Assembly (NCBI RefSeq): GCF_001708445.1
Contig: NZ_CP015637.1
Coordinates: 3,411,001 to 3,475,000 of the forward strand
Source: Pseudomonas fluorescens
GTDB taxonomy: Bacteria; Pseudomonadota; Gammaproteobacteria; Pseudomonadales; Pseudomonadaceae
Direction of reading: 5' to 3'
Length of the DNA stretch: 64,000 nt
Shown: positions 26,850 to 35,286 of the stretch, piece by piece
How positions within the stretch are numbered: position 1 is the stretch's first letter
Layout of the letters: each line of letters opens with the position of its first letter
Position numbers and translations under genes: made by a program
The notes under the pieces: generated by a model
What the model saw: the letters and a program-made list of their open reading frames with translations, nothing else
What the model was told of the DNA's origin: nothing
The model's database searches: none

Positions 26850-27800
26850 TCAAATCGATGGCATCGCCAGGCTGCCGATCAAGCGTCGCACTTCACGGGA
26901 GGCACGGGTCAAGGGGCGACGTGGTGACTCGACCAGTACCACAAAGCGCTCGAGAAGCGGCTCGACGATACGTGACGAACTCAGTCGCGGGTCCAGAGAG
27001 CCCGGTAGCACAGAGGCGATCGCATAGCCGCCACCCGCGGCGACGACTTCATATTGGAGCTGCACGGAGTCGGCTTCGACGGCAACGCATAATTCCACGC
27101 CTTGCTCGGTGGCCAGATGGTCGAGCCTGGCCCTCAACAGATGCGGTCGCCCAGGCACGACCAATGGCAACCTCGATAGATTTTTTAATGCAATATCTCG
27201 CTTGACGAACAGCGGATCGGCGGCCGGTCCTACCAGGTGCAACGGCAGCCTGGCCACAAGATGGGCCTGCCCGATGCTTGCCTCGCTCTCGCGCAGCACC
27301 AGCGCCATATCCAGACGACCATCGTGCAACTGCTCTTCGAGTTGAGCGCTCGCGCCCTCGATCAGGTGCAACCTCACACCGGGCATCTGGGCGCGTACCG
27401 CAGAAAAAAGCGTCCCGGCAAACCGACGCACCGCAGACGGCAACATGCCCACGACCACCTCCCCCACCGGCTTTCCCCGCAGGTTGCGAATGTCATCGGC
27501 AAGGCCTTCAGCGTCCGCAAGAAGATCCGATATGCACGGCAGCAGTTGCTCCCCAAATTCGGTCAGGACCACCCCGCGCCCCGTGCGATGAAACAGGCGC
27601 TCGCCACATTGCGACTCGAGCAAGGCAATATTGCGACTCACCATGGACTGCGGCATATCCAGCAGTACCGCGGCTTTGCTGAGACTTCCAGCCGCCACGA
27701 CACGCACGAACAAGGTCCAGCGAGGATCGATGATGGTCAGCGCTGTTGCCGGATAGTGCGAGCCATTGCCCGGTACATCGGCACTCTGAAGGTCCTTCAT
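26850..27800 (-). CDS. LysR-family regulator
   Basis: Transcriptional regulator of 316 aa with about 24 extra residues before the helix-turn-helix (WTLFVRVVAAGSLSKAAVLL, MPQSMVSRNIALLESQCGERLF). The effector domain follows from about residue 110. Its ATG overlaps the stop codon of the GntR gene by 4 bases (27797-27800), so the two regulators are translated together. It sits at the end of the catabolic operon descending from 35160 and just before the OCD/lyase/dehydrogenase operon, and could link the two. Confidence 0.85.
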   Translation of the reverse strand: MKDLQSADVPGNGSHYPATALTIIDPRWTLFVRVVAAGSLSKAAVLLDMPQSMVSRNIALLESQCGERLFHRTGRGVVLTEFGEQLLPCISDLLADAEGLADDIRNLRGKPVGEVVVGMLPSAVRRFAGTLFSAVRAQMPGVRLHLIEGASAQLEEQLHDGRLDMALVLRESEASIGQAHLVARLPLHLVGPAADPLFVKRDIALKNLSRLPLVVPGRPHLLRARLDHLATEQGVELCVAVEADSVQLQYEVVAAGGGYAIASVLPGSLDPRLSSSRIVEPLLERFVVLVESPRRPLTRASREVRRLIGSLAMPSI

Positions 27801-28528
27801 GGCCTCAACGCTTGGCGAGCCTGCTGCAGGTACTCGCGACTGTCCTGAAGATGCAGGCGCATGGCCGCGCGCGCGTATTCAGCGTCCTGGTTGAGGATCG
27901 CCTGATAGATCTGTTCATGCTCGCTTTGCATGCGCTGTTCATAGTGCAACGGCTCATCATGAAACAAACGCGCAGAATCCAATCGACTGCGCGGAATGAT
28001 GATCACGCCCAGGTTGGCCAGTGTGTTGGCGATGTAGTGATTACCTGACGCCTGGGCAATGCTCAGATGGAACTGAAAATCCAACGCCGCCCTGTCATTG
28101 ACACTGACGGCTGGCTGTCCGAGTTGATCGAGAAGCCCCCGCAACCCGGCCAACTGATCCGGACGACGTCGCTGGGCGCACAGCCCGGCAGCTTCCACCT
28201 CAAGACCGATTCGAAACTCCATGATCGCCAGCGAATCATCGAGGATGCCGAGGGTAGCCGGGTCGATGAATGCCCCCAGCGACAGGGCGCTGCCGCGCAC
28301 AAACGTGCCGATCCCGTGGCGTGTCTCAACCATTCCAGCAGCCTGTAGACGCGACATGGCCTCGCGCACCACGGTCCTGCTGACCCCATGCTCAAGCATG
28401 AGGGCCGACTCGGTGGGCAACTGTTCACCGCCCCGCAGTCGCCCCTCCAGAATGTGCCCGGACAGCAGCGCCTCCAGCCCCCGGGACAGGCTGCTGCGTT
28501 TTTTTCCTGCGGCCGCCGGCACGTTCAC
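27797..28528 (-). CDS. GntR-family (FadR/FCD group) regulator
   Basis: Regulator of 243 aa. The N-terminal winged helix includes LRGGEQLPTESALMLEHGVS and SRTVVREAMSRLQAAGMV. The helical FCD ligand-binding domain covers about residues 95-225 (FRIGLEVEAAGLCAQRR, DFQFHLSIAQASGNHY). A GTG start at 28528 overlaps the cyclase stop by 4 bases and fits the family length; the ORF can be extended to 28624 but that runs inside the cyclase gene. FCD regulators usually bind carboxylic acids. It is translationally coupled on both sides. Confidence 0.85.
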   Translation of the reverse strand: MNVPAAAGKKRSSLSRGLEALLSGHILEGRLRGGEQLPTESALMLEHGVSRTVVREAMSRLQAAGMVETRHGIGTFVRGSALSLGAFIDPATLGILDDSLAIMEFRIGLEVEAAGLCAQRRRPDQLAGLRGLLDQLGQPAVSVNDRAALDFQFHLSIAQASGNHYIANTLANLGVIIIPRSRLDSARLFHDEPLHYEQRMQSEHEQIYQAILNQDAEYARAAMRLHLQDSREYLQQARQALRP

Positions 28529-29310
28529 GCCTCGAAAATCGCTACGGCACGGACGAAACCGGCCGACGCGTGCCGGATCTTGTAGGGGAAGCAGGACACC
28601 TGGAAACCATGAGCCGGCAGGCACTCCAGGTTGGCCAGTTTCTCCATCTGGCCGTAGCCGATGTCACGCCCGGCCTTGTGCCCTTCCCAGATGATCGAGG
28701 CATCGCCCGTGGCCGCGAAGCGTTCGCGTGTGTACTTGAACGGCGCATCCCAGCTCCAGGCATCGGTGCCGACCACACGCACGCCGCGCTCGAGCAAATA
28801 CAACGTAGCCTCGCGGCCCATACCGACCCCGGCATCCAGATACCCTGGCTGACCGAACAGCGCGCCGGCGCGGGTGTTGACCAGGACAATGTCCAACGGC
28901 TGCAGCACGTGGTCGATGCGCGCCAGCTCCGCCTGCACTTCGGCGGCGCTGACCACATGGCCATCGGGCAAATGACGGAAATCCAGCTTCACGCCGGGTT
29001 GCAGGCACCAGTCCAACGGCAACTCGTCGATGCCGAAAGCCGGCTTGCCACCGTCGGTGGTCGAGGCATAGTGCCAGGGGGCGTCCATATGCGTACCGCT
29101 GTGCGTGGTGATCTGCAGGCGCTCAGCCGCCCAGGATTCGTCGCCAGGCAGTTGCGCCTTGGACAGGCCGGGAAACATCGCGGCCATCTCCGGCCAGCCT
29201 TGCTGATGGTCCATGTAGTCGATTTTCGGCAGCAACGGCGGTGGATCGGTGTAGGGGTTGTTGTCCAGGGTAACGGACAGGTCCACCAGGCGGCGTTTAG
29301 TTGATTGCAT
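28525..29310 (-). CDS. Cyclase-family metal hydrolase (KynB-like)
   Basis: Protein of 261 aa in the kynurenine formamidase/isatin hydrolase group. The metal-binding motif is THSGTHMDAPWHY (about residues 67-79). The rest includes VGTDAWSWDAPF. Members hydrolyse amide or ester bonds, or lactonise ring products, using Zn or Mn. Its start overlaps the epimerase end by 14 bases and its stop overlaps the GntR start. In this setting it probably acts on a ring-cleavage lactone or amide; the substrate is unknown. Confidence 0.83.
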   Translation of the reverse strand: MQSTKRRLVDLSVTLDNNPYTDPPPLLPKIDYMDHQQGWPEMAAMFPGLSKAQLPGDESWAAERLQITTHSGTHMDAPWHYASTTDGGKPAFGIDELPLDWCLQPGVKLDFRHLPDGHVVSAAEVQAELARIDHVLQPLDIVLVNTRAGALFGQPGYLDAGVGMGREATLYLLERGVRVVGTDAWSWDAPFKYTRERFAATGDASIIWEGHKAGRDIGYGQMEKLANLECLPAHGFQVSCFPYKIRHASAGFVRAVAIFEA

Positions 29311-30304
29311 GTTCGCTCACTCCAAGTGCCACCCGCCCACGCGCACGGCGCGCCGGGGCAGCAGCATTCAAACTGTTTCGTATCAAGGCGGCAGCCGAGC
29401 CGTCATGGCGAAAGCCAAGGGCACGGGCCAGAGGGGTTTTCATGGCAGGGAAGTTGCCAAACAACGCTTGCAGCCCGGCATCCGGTGCGAAGCTGATCAG
29501 CGCACGGCGTTCCTGGCCATAGGCAGCGGCCAGGGCATCGATGACCTGGGCAATGGACAGGCGCAGCAGCGGGAGTTGCCAGACGCGTGACTCGCCAAGC
29601 TCGGCGGCCGGCAGTTCGGCGGCCCGCAACAGGTTATCCACGCAACACCGCACCGACATCCACCAGGCCTGCGCCTGCGGTGAAACCGGGCAGCAATACG
29701 GCTGGCCTTCGGCGAAGGCATGCAGCAGGTCGCTCATGAACGCCGAGCGCAGCCCGTTGGGTTCACGTGGACGGGCAACGATGCCGGGCAGGCGTACGGC
29801 ACGGCCGTCCACCTCGCCTCGTCGGGCCAGGTCGTTGAGCGCCATTTCCACCATCGCCTTGTGCGCACCGTAACTCAACTGCGGGTGTGGCACGGCGCGC
29901 TCATCGAGGCGCGCCGGCAAGTCGCCGCCGTACACCGCCACGCTGCTGGCATACACCAGCACCGGCGCGCCAGGCTGCGCGCGCAACTGGTCAAGCAACT
30001 CCAGGCTTGCCAGCAGGTTGACCTGATAGCCCAGTGAATAATGCTGCTCGGCCGCTCCCCCAGGGATGCTGACCAGGTGAAAAACCACATCAATGCCATC
30101 GGCCAGGGCGCGACGCAATAACGCGGCATCGGTCACACTGCCGCAATGCCGACGCAGGCGTTTATCGTCAGCAAACCCCACCAACTCTTTATCCAGCAGG
30201 ATCAACGCGCTGATCGAACGGCCTTGCCATTCATTCGCCTGGAGCAATCGGTTGACCAGCGCCCGGCCGACAAAACCATTGGCCCCGGTAATCATCACGC
30301 GCAT
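29297..30304 (-). CDS. NAD-dependent epimerase/dehydratase (extended SDR, DenD-like)
   Basis: Extended short-chain dehydrogenase of 335 aa. The NAD motif is MITGANGFVGRAL, and the catalytic YxxxK is in SYGAHKAMVEM with the serine in VYASSVAVYGG. It resembles D-erythronate dehydrogenase (DenD)-type proteins often found in catabolic operons. GGAGG lies 6 bases before the ATG, and the start overlaps the FAH-family gene by 10 bases. It likely oxidises or epimerises a hydroxylated chain intermediate. Confidence 0.83.
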   Translation of the reverse strand: MRVMITGANGFVGRALVNRLLQANEWQGRSISALILLDKELVGFADDKRLRRHCGSVTDAALLRRALADGIDVVFHLVSIPGGAAEQHYSLGYQVNLLASLELLDQLRAQPGAPVLVYASSVAVYGGDLPARLDERAVPHPQLSYGAHKAMVEMALNDLARRGEVDGRAVRLPGIVARPREPNGLRSAFMSDLLHAFAEGQPYCCPVSPQAQAWWMSVRCCVDNLLRAAELPAAELGESRVWQLPLLRLSIAQVIDALAAAYGQERRALISFAPDAGLQALFGNFPAMKTPLARALGFRHDGSAAALIRNSLNAAAPARRARGRVALGVSEHAIN

Positions 30305-31287
30305 GGGAGGCCTCCGCGCACGACACGTTGGTCTATCGCCCCGAAGACCGACTGCCCGCGCAGGTCGAGAACTTCCATGCGCACGCGATCACCGAAGCGC
30401 ATGAAGGACGTCTGCGGCGCCCCTTGCTCGATCATCTCGACGGCACGACGCTCGGCGATGCAGGCCGCGCCAACCGTGGGGTCGGCATTGGAAACCGTGC
30501 CAGAACCGATCACGCAGCCGGCCCTGAGGCGCCGGGTCAGCGCCGCATGGGCGATCAACTGATGAAAGCCGAAATGCATGGCGCCACCGTGGGCATGCCC
30601 GAACCACTGGCCATTCCATTCGACCCTCAGTGGCAAATGCACACGCCCGTCCCGCCAGGCCTCGCCCAACTCGTCGGGGGTGATCGCCACCGGGGCAAAA
30701 CTTGACGAGGATTTGGCCTGGATAAACCCGAAGCCGGTCTTCATTTCACGGGGGGCGAGCGCACGCAAGCTGACATCGTTGACTTGCACAATCAGCCGAA
30801 TATGGTCGGCGGCGTCTTGCGCCGAGCAGCCCATGGGCACCTCATCGACCACCACCGCGAATTCACCTTCAAAGTCGATACCGTGGCTTTCACTGGGCAG
30901 CACGATGTCGTCGTGGGCCCCCAGGAAATCATCGCCACAGCCCTGATACATCAAGGGTGTGTGTTCAACACCTTCGATCGGATCCAGCGCGAACGCTTTC
31001 TGCATGCGCTCGCCATGACTGAGGAAGGACGAGGCATCCAGCCATTGCCAGGCACGTGGCAAGGGTGCGGCAGCGTGCTGCGGATCGAAGGCGAAGGCGC
31101 CGGCCAGGGTGCCTTCATTCAAGGCGTCGTAGCGCGCGCGTAACGCGGTTTCGACGCTCGACCATTGTTCAATGGCAACCTGCAACGTCGCCGCAATATC
31201 GCTGGCATCGGCCGCCCAGGCGAGGTCGCGCGACACCACCAGCAGGCGACCGTCGCGGCTATGATTCTTGAAGGTACTGAGCTTCAT
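30295..31287 (-). CDS. Fumarylacetoacetate hydrolase (FAH)-family protein
   Basis: Protein of 330 aa with an FAH catalytic domain from about residue 110. Metal ligands are expected in HDDIVLPSESHGIDFEGEFAVVVDEVP (E and D positions). The later motif is GSGTVSNADPTVGAACIAERRAVE. Family members hydrolyse C-C bonds of diketo acids, hydrate 2-oxopent-4-enoates or decarboxylate oxaloacetate. The start overlaps the stop of the cupin gene by 4 bases. It probably works on the ring-opened product further down the pathway. Confidence 0.87.
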   Translation of the reverse strand: MKLSTFKNHSRDGRLLVVSRDLAWAADASDIAATLQVAIEQWSSVETALRARYDALNEGTLAGAFAFDPQHAAAPLPRAWQWLDASSFLSHGERMQKAFALDPIEGVEHTPLMYQGCGDDFLGAHDDIVLPSESHGIDFEGEFAVVVDEVPMGCSAQDAADHIRLIVQVNDVSLRALAPREMKTGFGFIQAKSSSSFAPVAITPDELGEAWRDGRVHLPLRVEWNGQWFGHAHGGAMHFGFHQLIAHAALTRRLRAGCVIGSGTVSNADPTVGAACIAERRAVEMIEQGAPQTSFMRFGDRVRMEVLDLRGQSVFGAIDQRVVRGGLPCA

Positions 31288-31856
31288 GCCTGGCCTCCTT
31301 GCAGTTCGGGCGCGAAGCGGCCATCCAGCAGGACAAACAACATGCGTGCCATCTGCTCGGTGCGATTGCTCCAGGCGTGGTTGGTACCTCGCTGCACGAC
31401 GATGTCACCGCGCTTGAGGTGCACTTCCTCGCCATCGAGCACCAACCAGACCTCCCCCTCCGTGACCACGCCGTAATCGAGGGTTTCGGTGCGATGCATC
31501 AGCTTGTGTTTGGAATCTGCCTGCCCCGTACCGGCATGGGCCTGGCCAATTTCGGCGAAGGCCGCCGCGGCATCCTCGGCGCTGACTTGGTTCTGTACGC
31601 TGTCGGGCGGGATATCCACCACACGGATAACGCTGCCCAACGGCGCCGGACTCAACTGAAGCGGCTTGCGGGTGGGGTCCTCGCCATTGTCGAGTACGGC
31701 CGGGCTGGCGCCACTGTTCCAGATCTCATGGAACACCGTACCGGGCACGGCCTTGAGCGGGAAGCTGTTGGGTGTCGGTCCGCTGAGCGCGACCACCGCC
31801 TGGCCGTGGGCATCGTGCCCGGTGACCACGCGTTTGAAACCTGGAAGCTGTTGCAT
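31284..31856 (-). CDS. Cupin-domain protein
   Basis: Protein of 190 aa whose C-terminal cupin (about residues 115-180) shows HRTETLDYGVVTEGEVWLVL and LKRGDIVVQRGTNHAW. The N-terminal half is a second, weaker barrel. A GAGGAG ribosome-binding site precedes the ATG at 31856. Such proteins accompany FAH-family hydrolases in aromatic-acid clusters and may be isomerases or small metal enzymes. The gene is the first of the tightly overlapping run cupin, FAH, epimerase, cyclase, GntR, LysR. Confidence 0.75.
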   Translation of the reverse strand: MQQLPGFKRVVTGHDAHGQAVVALSGPTPNSFPLKAVPGTVFHEIWNSGASPAVLDNGEDPTRKPLQLSPAPLGSVIRVVDIPPDSVQNQVSAEDAAAAFAEIGQAHAGTGQADSKHKLMHRTETLDYGVVTEGEVWLVLDGEEVHLKRGDIVVQRGTNHAWSNRTEQMARMLFVLLDGRFAPELQGGQA

Positions 31857-31918
31857 GTTCGACTCCTCAATCAGTTGGCAAAACACCGCAGCGGGTAGAG
31901 ATGGATGAATGGAAAACC

Positions 31919-32872
31919 TTAAAGATCGAGCACCAGCCGGGCACTCCTGGCACGCGAGCAACACGGTGTGAACTGGTCGTTGCGGGCCCGCTCGGCATCG
32001 GTCAAGAACATGTCGCGATGCTCCGGCTCGCCTTCCAGCACGCGCGTGATGCAGGTGCCACAGATGCCCTGCTCGCAAGACAAAGGGATGTCGATGCCGG
32101 CCTCCAGCAGCACCTGGGCAACGCTGAGCGTGGCCGGCACTTGGAAACACTGTCCGGTGCTGGCCAGTTGCACTTCGAACCCGCCCGCCTCACTCACCGG
32201 GGCAGCAGCAGCGGTAAAGTACTCACGGTGCAGTTGCGTTTCGGCCCAGCCCTGCGCACGCGCGGTGCCGAGCACGTGCTCCATGAAGCCATTGGGGCCA
32301 CAGACGTACAGATGACGGTCACGGGTCGGCGCGGACAAAACCCCAGCGCTGTCCAGGCGCTGGCTAGCCTCGCCATCGTCCACATGAATGTGCACGCCAT
32401 CGGCGAACGCCGAATGGCGCAGGTACTCGATAAAGGCCATGCGCCCGACCGAGCGGCCGCAGTAGTGCAGCTCGAAAGGCGCGCCGATCCGCGCCAGGCG
32501 CTCGGCCATGCAGAGGATCGGTGTAATGCCGATGCCGCCCGCGAACAGCACGCTGTACCCCGCCCCATGCTCCAGCGGGAACAGGTTGCGTGGCTCGCTG
32601 ATCCGCAGCCGGCTGCCTTCGTGCACTTGCTCGTGCATGGCCTGGGAACCGCCACGAGACGCAGGGTCAAGCAACACGCCCAGCAGGTAGCGGTGACGTT
32701 CTTCCGGGTGATTGCACAGCGAGTACTGGCGCACCAGGCCATTGGGCAGGTGCACGTCGATATGCGAGCCGGCACTGAAAGCCGGCAGCAGGGAATCCTC
32801 GGCCGGGGCCAGTTCAAAGCTGTAGATGCCTTCGGCTTCGCGACGCTTGCGGGTCACCACGACATCGATCAT
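31919..32872 (-). CDS. Oxygenase reductase, VanB type (FMN/NAD/[2Fe-2S])
   Basis: Reductase of 317 aa of the phthalate dioxygenase reductase group that passes electrons from NADH to the partner oxygenase. The flavin motif is RQYSLCN, the nucleotide motif [11 protein letters not shown], and [10 protein letters not shown] is present. The C-terminal plant-type [2Fe-2S] domain has cysteines in CEQGICGTC and FTPCC. Its start overlaps the stop of the oxygenase gene by 4 bases, giving a two-component system like vanillate O-demethylase. Confidence 0.9.
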   Translation of the reverse strand: MIDVVVTRKRREAEGIYSFELAPAEDSLLPAFSAGSHIDVHLPNGLVRQYSLCNHPEERHRYLLGVLLDPASRGGSQAMHEQVHEGSRLRISEPRNLFPLEHGAGYSVLFAGGIGITPILCMAERLARIGAPFELHYCGRSVGRMAFIEYLRHSAFADGVHIHVDDGEASQRLDSAGVLSAPTRDRHLYVCGPNGFMEHVLGTARAQGWAETQLHREYFTAAAAPVSEAGGFEVQLASTGQCFQVPATLSVAQVLLEAGIDIPLSCEQGICGTCITRVLEGEPEHRDMFLTDAERARNDQFTPCCSRARSARLVLDL

Positions 32873-33909
32873 CTCGGTGCACTCACTGGCTGCTCAGCGG
32901 CAATCAAGCGACGCAGAACACGTCGGCAACGCACGGCCCCGGCATCGACTGGCAGCAACACAGGGTTGAGGCCAAGCAGCTCAACCTCGCCAATCTGGCG
33001 CTGTTGAGCCTCGACCATGGGCTTGTCTTCACCGGCGAAAATCCCGATCAACATGTCCTGGATGAAGGTGTTCAACTGCGCATTGTCCTGCTCGAAACTG
33101 CGTGTGTTGGCGAAGAAGTAATGGGTGTTCGTCGCGTCCTGCGGCGTCATCAGATGCAGGTTCCAGGTCACGGGCCCCTCTTCCCTGGGGTGGCCGGGCG
33201 GCGTGGCGCCACTGCCCAGCAGCATCAGGCCGGGGGCGTGCCAGATGACTTCGGCCCAGACGTCTGCCCGGCTCGGGTCTTCAAGATGAGCGCCGAAAGC
33301 CGGTGGGGGGACATCGTCTGGCGCCCACCAACTGATGCGCACGCGGTCGTTGGGCAACTCCTCGATGGTCGCGCGCGTGCGTGACAACGCCCCGCCACCC
33401 AGCGTATCGGGGTGCAGGAAATCAACGTGGCTCAGGTCCATGATGTTGTCGGACAGCAACTCGTAGTGCGCGCGGGTTGGCAAATACCCATGCCCCTTGG
33501 CATGGGGTGGGGCCTGTTCGAGGAAGGAAAAATCAGGGATCTGCGCCTCGTTGGCCAGGCTCGAATCGCCAGGCCAGACCCAGATCGCCCCATGCCGCTC
33601 GACGACCGCGAACGCGCGAACGCAGGCGGCCTTGGGGACGGTCCCATCGCCATGGGGGTTGTGCGTACATTGGCCACTGCCATCGAAACGCAAGCCGTGG
33701 TACGGACACTGGACGCTATCGCCGACAACCTTGCCCATGTGCAGCGGGGCAAAACGGTGTGGGCAGCGATCGGCGAGCGCCTGGATCACACCCTGGCTAT
33801 TGCGAAAGAACACGATGGGTTGCTCGACGATGGTCCTGCCAAGCATCCCACCTTGCGTCAGCTCGTCTGCCCATCCAGCGATGTACCAGGTGTTGAGCAA
33901 ATAACTCAT
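32869..33909 (-). CDS. Rieske non-heme iron oxygenase, VanA type
   Basis: Terminal oxygenase of 346 aa. The Rieske cluster ligands are in [12 protein letters not shown] and QCPYHGLRF (about residues 47-70). The mononuclear iron site is [13 protein letters not shown]. VanA-like proteins demethylate aryl methyl ethers such as vanillate, but relatives hydroxylate other substrates. A GAGGAG site precedes the ATG. In a putative flavonoid/phenolic cluster it could remove a methoxy group from the ring; the substrate is not proven. Confidence 0.9.
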   Translation of the reverse strand: MSYLLNTWYIAGWADELTQGGMLGRTIVEQPIVFFRNSQGVIQALADRCPHRFAPLHMGKVVGDSVQCPYHGLRFDGSGQCTHNPHGDGTVPKAACVRAFAVVERHGAIWVWPGDSSLANEAQIPDFSFLEQAPPHAKGHGYLPTRAHYELLSDNIMDLSHVDFLHPDTLGGGALSRTRATIEELPNDRVRISWWAPDDVPPPAFGAHLEDPSRADVWAEVIWHAPGLMLLGSGATPPGHPREEGPVTWNLHLMTPQDATNTHYFFANTRSFEQDNAQLNTFIQDMLIGIFAGEDKPMVEAQQRQIGEVELLGLNPVLLPVDAGAVRCRRVLRRLIAAEQPVSAPR

Positions 33910-33957
33910 GATGATCTCCTCATTGTTCTTGTTTTCATGAAATGTCGAATAGACAGA

Positions 33958-35160
33958 TCAGCGATCAGGCTCTGCGACGACCGCGCCGGCAAAAGCGGCC
34001 CCGCTGCCTCGCAACCGAAGGCAGGCCAGGGCCACCACAAGTTGAAGCCCTGCGATGATTCCCAGTGCGGCAGGCAAGGCGCCGATCACCCCGCCGGTGA
34101 TCGCCAGCACCACCAGTGGGCTGGCGAACTCACCGGCAAAGAACAGCGCCGTGAAGCCGCCGGCCGCGCGGCCGCGCTGCTGGAAGTCAACCTGGCTCAT
34201 GATCCAGGTGAGCAGGGTCGGCATCATCAGGCCGATGCCCAAGCCGTTGATCAGCACGGCGACCACCACCAGCCCATGACGGTCGGCCACCGCCAGCAAC
34301 CCGCCGCCGATAGCGGCCGCGAAGAAAGCCAGGAGCATCTGCCGAGGCGCCGGGACACCACGCAACAGACGGAAACTCAAGGCGCCGACCAGTACGCCGA
34401 ACTGACTGGCGCCCATGGTCAGGCCGATCTGCTGCGACCCTTCGACATGCAGCAGGTTGAGCAGATAACTGACTTGTACCGGCACGATGAACAGGCTCAA
34501 GCCAGCCAGGAATGCCAGGGCATACAAGGGGGCCAGGGCGCGCCAGGGGAATGCCCTGTCCGCTGTGGTTGTCGCGGTGACGGCCTGCGCGCGCGGCTCC
34601 CACAGCAACCAGGCCATCAGTGGCAGGAACACCAGCCCCAACCCATACAGGGCAAACGGCGTGCGCCAACCGTGCTCGCCGAGCACACCGCCGACGGCAA
34701 TGAAGATCGCCGCCGACAGCGAGGTCGCAACCATTTGCAGCGCGAATATGCGTTCACGTCGCGCGCCGCTGTAGTAGTCCCCCATCATCGTGGTGCAACA
34801 GGTCATGATCGCCGCCTCGGCCACACCGATGCCGGCGCGGCTGATCACGATGACCTGCAGCGACTCCAGCCATAGCGGCAGCACGCCACAAACCGTGTAG
34901 AGCACCATCGCACCGATCAGCAACGGCTTGCGCCCCAATCGGTCGGCGATGATCCCGGCGACGGGGGCCAACAGCGCAATCATCAACGCCGGCAGCGTCA
35001 GGGCGATGGGCACCAGCACCGCGACACCTGGCGTGTCGGCAAAGTGTTCCTGCATACGCGGCAGGATGGGAGCCAGCAGCACCGCACCGAGCACCGGCAG
35101 GCAACTGCCGAGCAAGAGCAACAAGGACTGCGGCAGCCGCGCCTGGCGTTCAACGTTCAT
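33958..35160 (-). CDS. Major facilitator superfamily transporter
   Basis: Inner-membrane carrier of 400 aa with about 12 hydrophobic segments in two halves. The loop 2-3 motif is GIIADRLGRKPLL (about residues 68-80). It lacks a substrate-specific signature. GGAGGT lies 5 bases before the ATG at 35160; a GTG one codon earlier is also possible. The upstream 38-codon ORF ends inside this gene's start, suggesting translational coupling. Position between the VanAB genes and the MMPL set fits uptake of an aromatic acid or export of an intermediate. Confidence 0.87.
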   Translation of the reverse strand: MNVERQARLPQSLLLLLGSCLPVLGAVLLAPILPRMQEHFADTPGVAVLVPIALTLPALMIALLAPVAGIIADRLGRKPLLIGAMVLYTVCGVLPLWLESLQVIVISRAGIGVAEAAIMTCCTTMMGDYYSGARRERIFALQMVATSLSAAIFIAVGGVLGEHGWRTPFALYGLGLVFLPLMAWLLWEPRAQAVTATTTADRAFPWRALAPLYALAFLAGLSLFIVPVQVSYLLNLLHVEGSQQIGLTMGASQFGVLVGALSFRLLRGVPAPRQMLLAFFAAAIGGGLLAVADRHGLVVVAVLINGLGIGLMMPTLLTWIMSQVDFQQRGRAAGGFTALFFAGEFASPLVVLAITGGVIGALPAALGIIAGLQLVVALACLRLRGSGAAFAGAVVAEPDR

Positions 35161-35266
35161 CACGCACCTCCGCTGATTGGGTCGCGCAGAACGCCATGCC
35201 GAAGGCGCTCAGGCCGGCGATAAGGTCAAGCCATAGAGGCTGTGGGAACAGATACATACGAGGCAT
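35150..35266 (-). CDS. Small membrane-like protein overlapping the MFS start (38 aa)
   Basis: The ORF begins MPRMYLFPQPLW and ends EVRDER, with one hydrophobic stretch (about residues 12-28) and charged termini. AAGGA lies 9 bases before the ATG and the stop codon falls inside the MFS gene, so ribosomes finishing it could restart on the carrier gene. It starts 20 bases past the MMPL stop. Codon use is GC-rich like its neighbours. I do not recognise a family. It could be a real small membrane protein or a leader for coupling. Confidence 0.45.
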   Translation of the reverse strand: MPRMYLFPQPLWLDLIAGLSAFGMAFCATQSAEVRDER

Positions 35267-35286
35267 CGCAACGTCCTTTCTTGTTG

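Noticed and set aside
33412..34875. 487-codon plus-strand ORF
   Set aside because: Antisense to the VanA-type and MFS genes; Gln/His-rich, typical antisense shadow.
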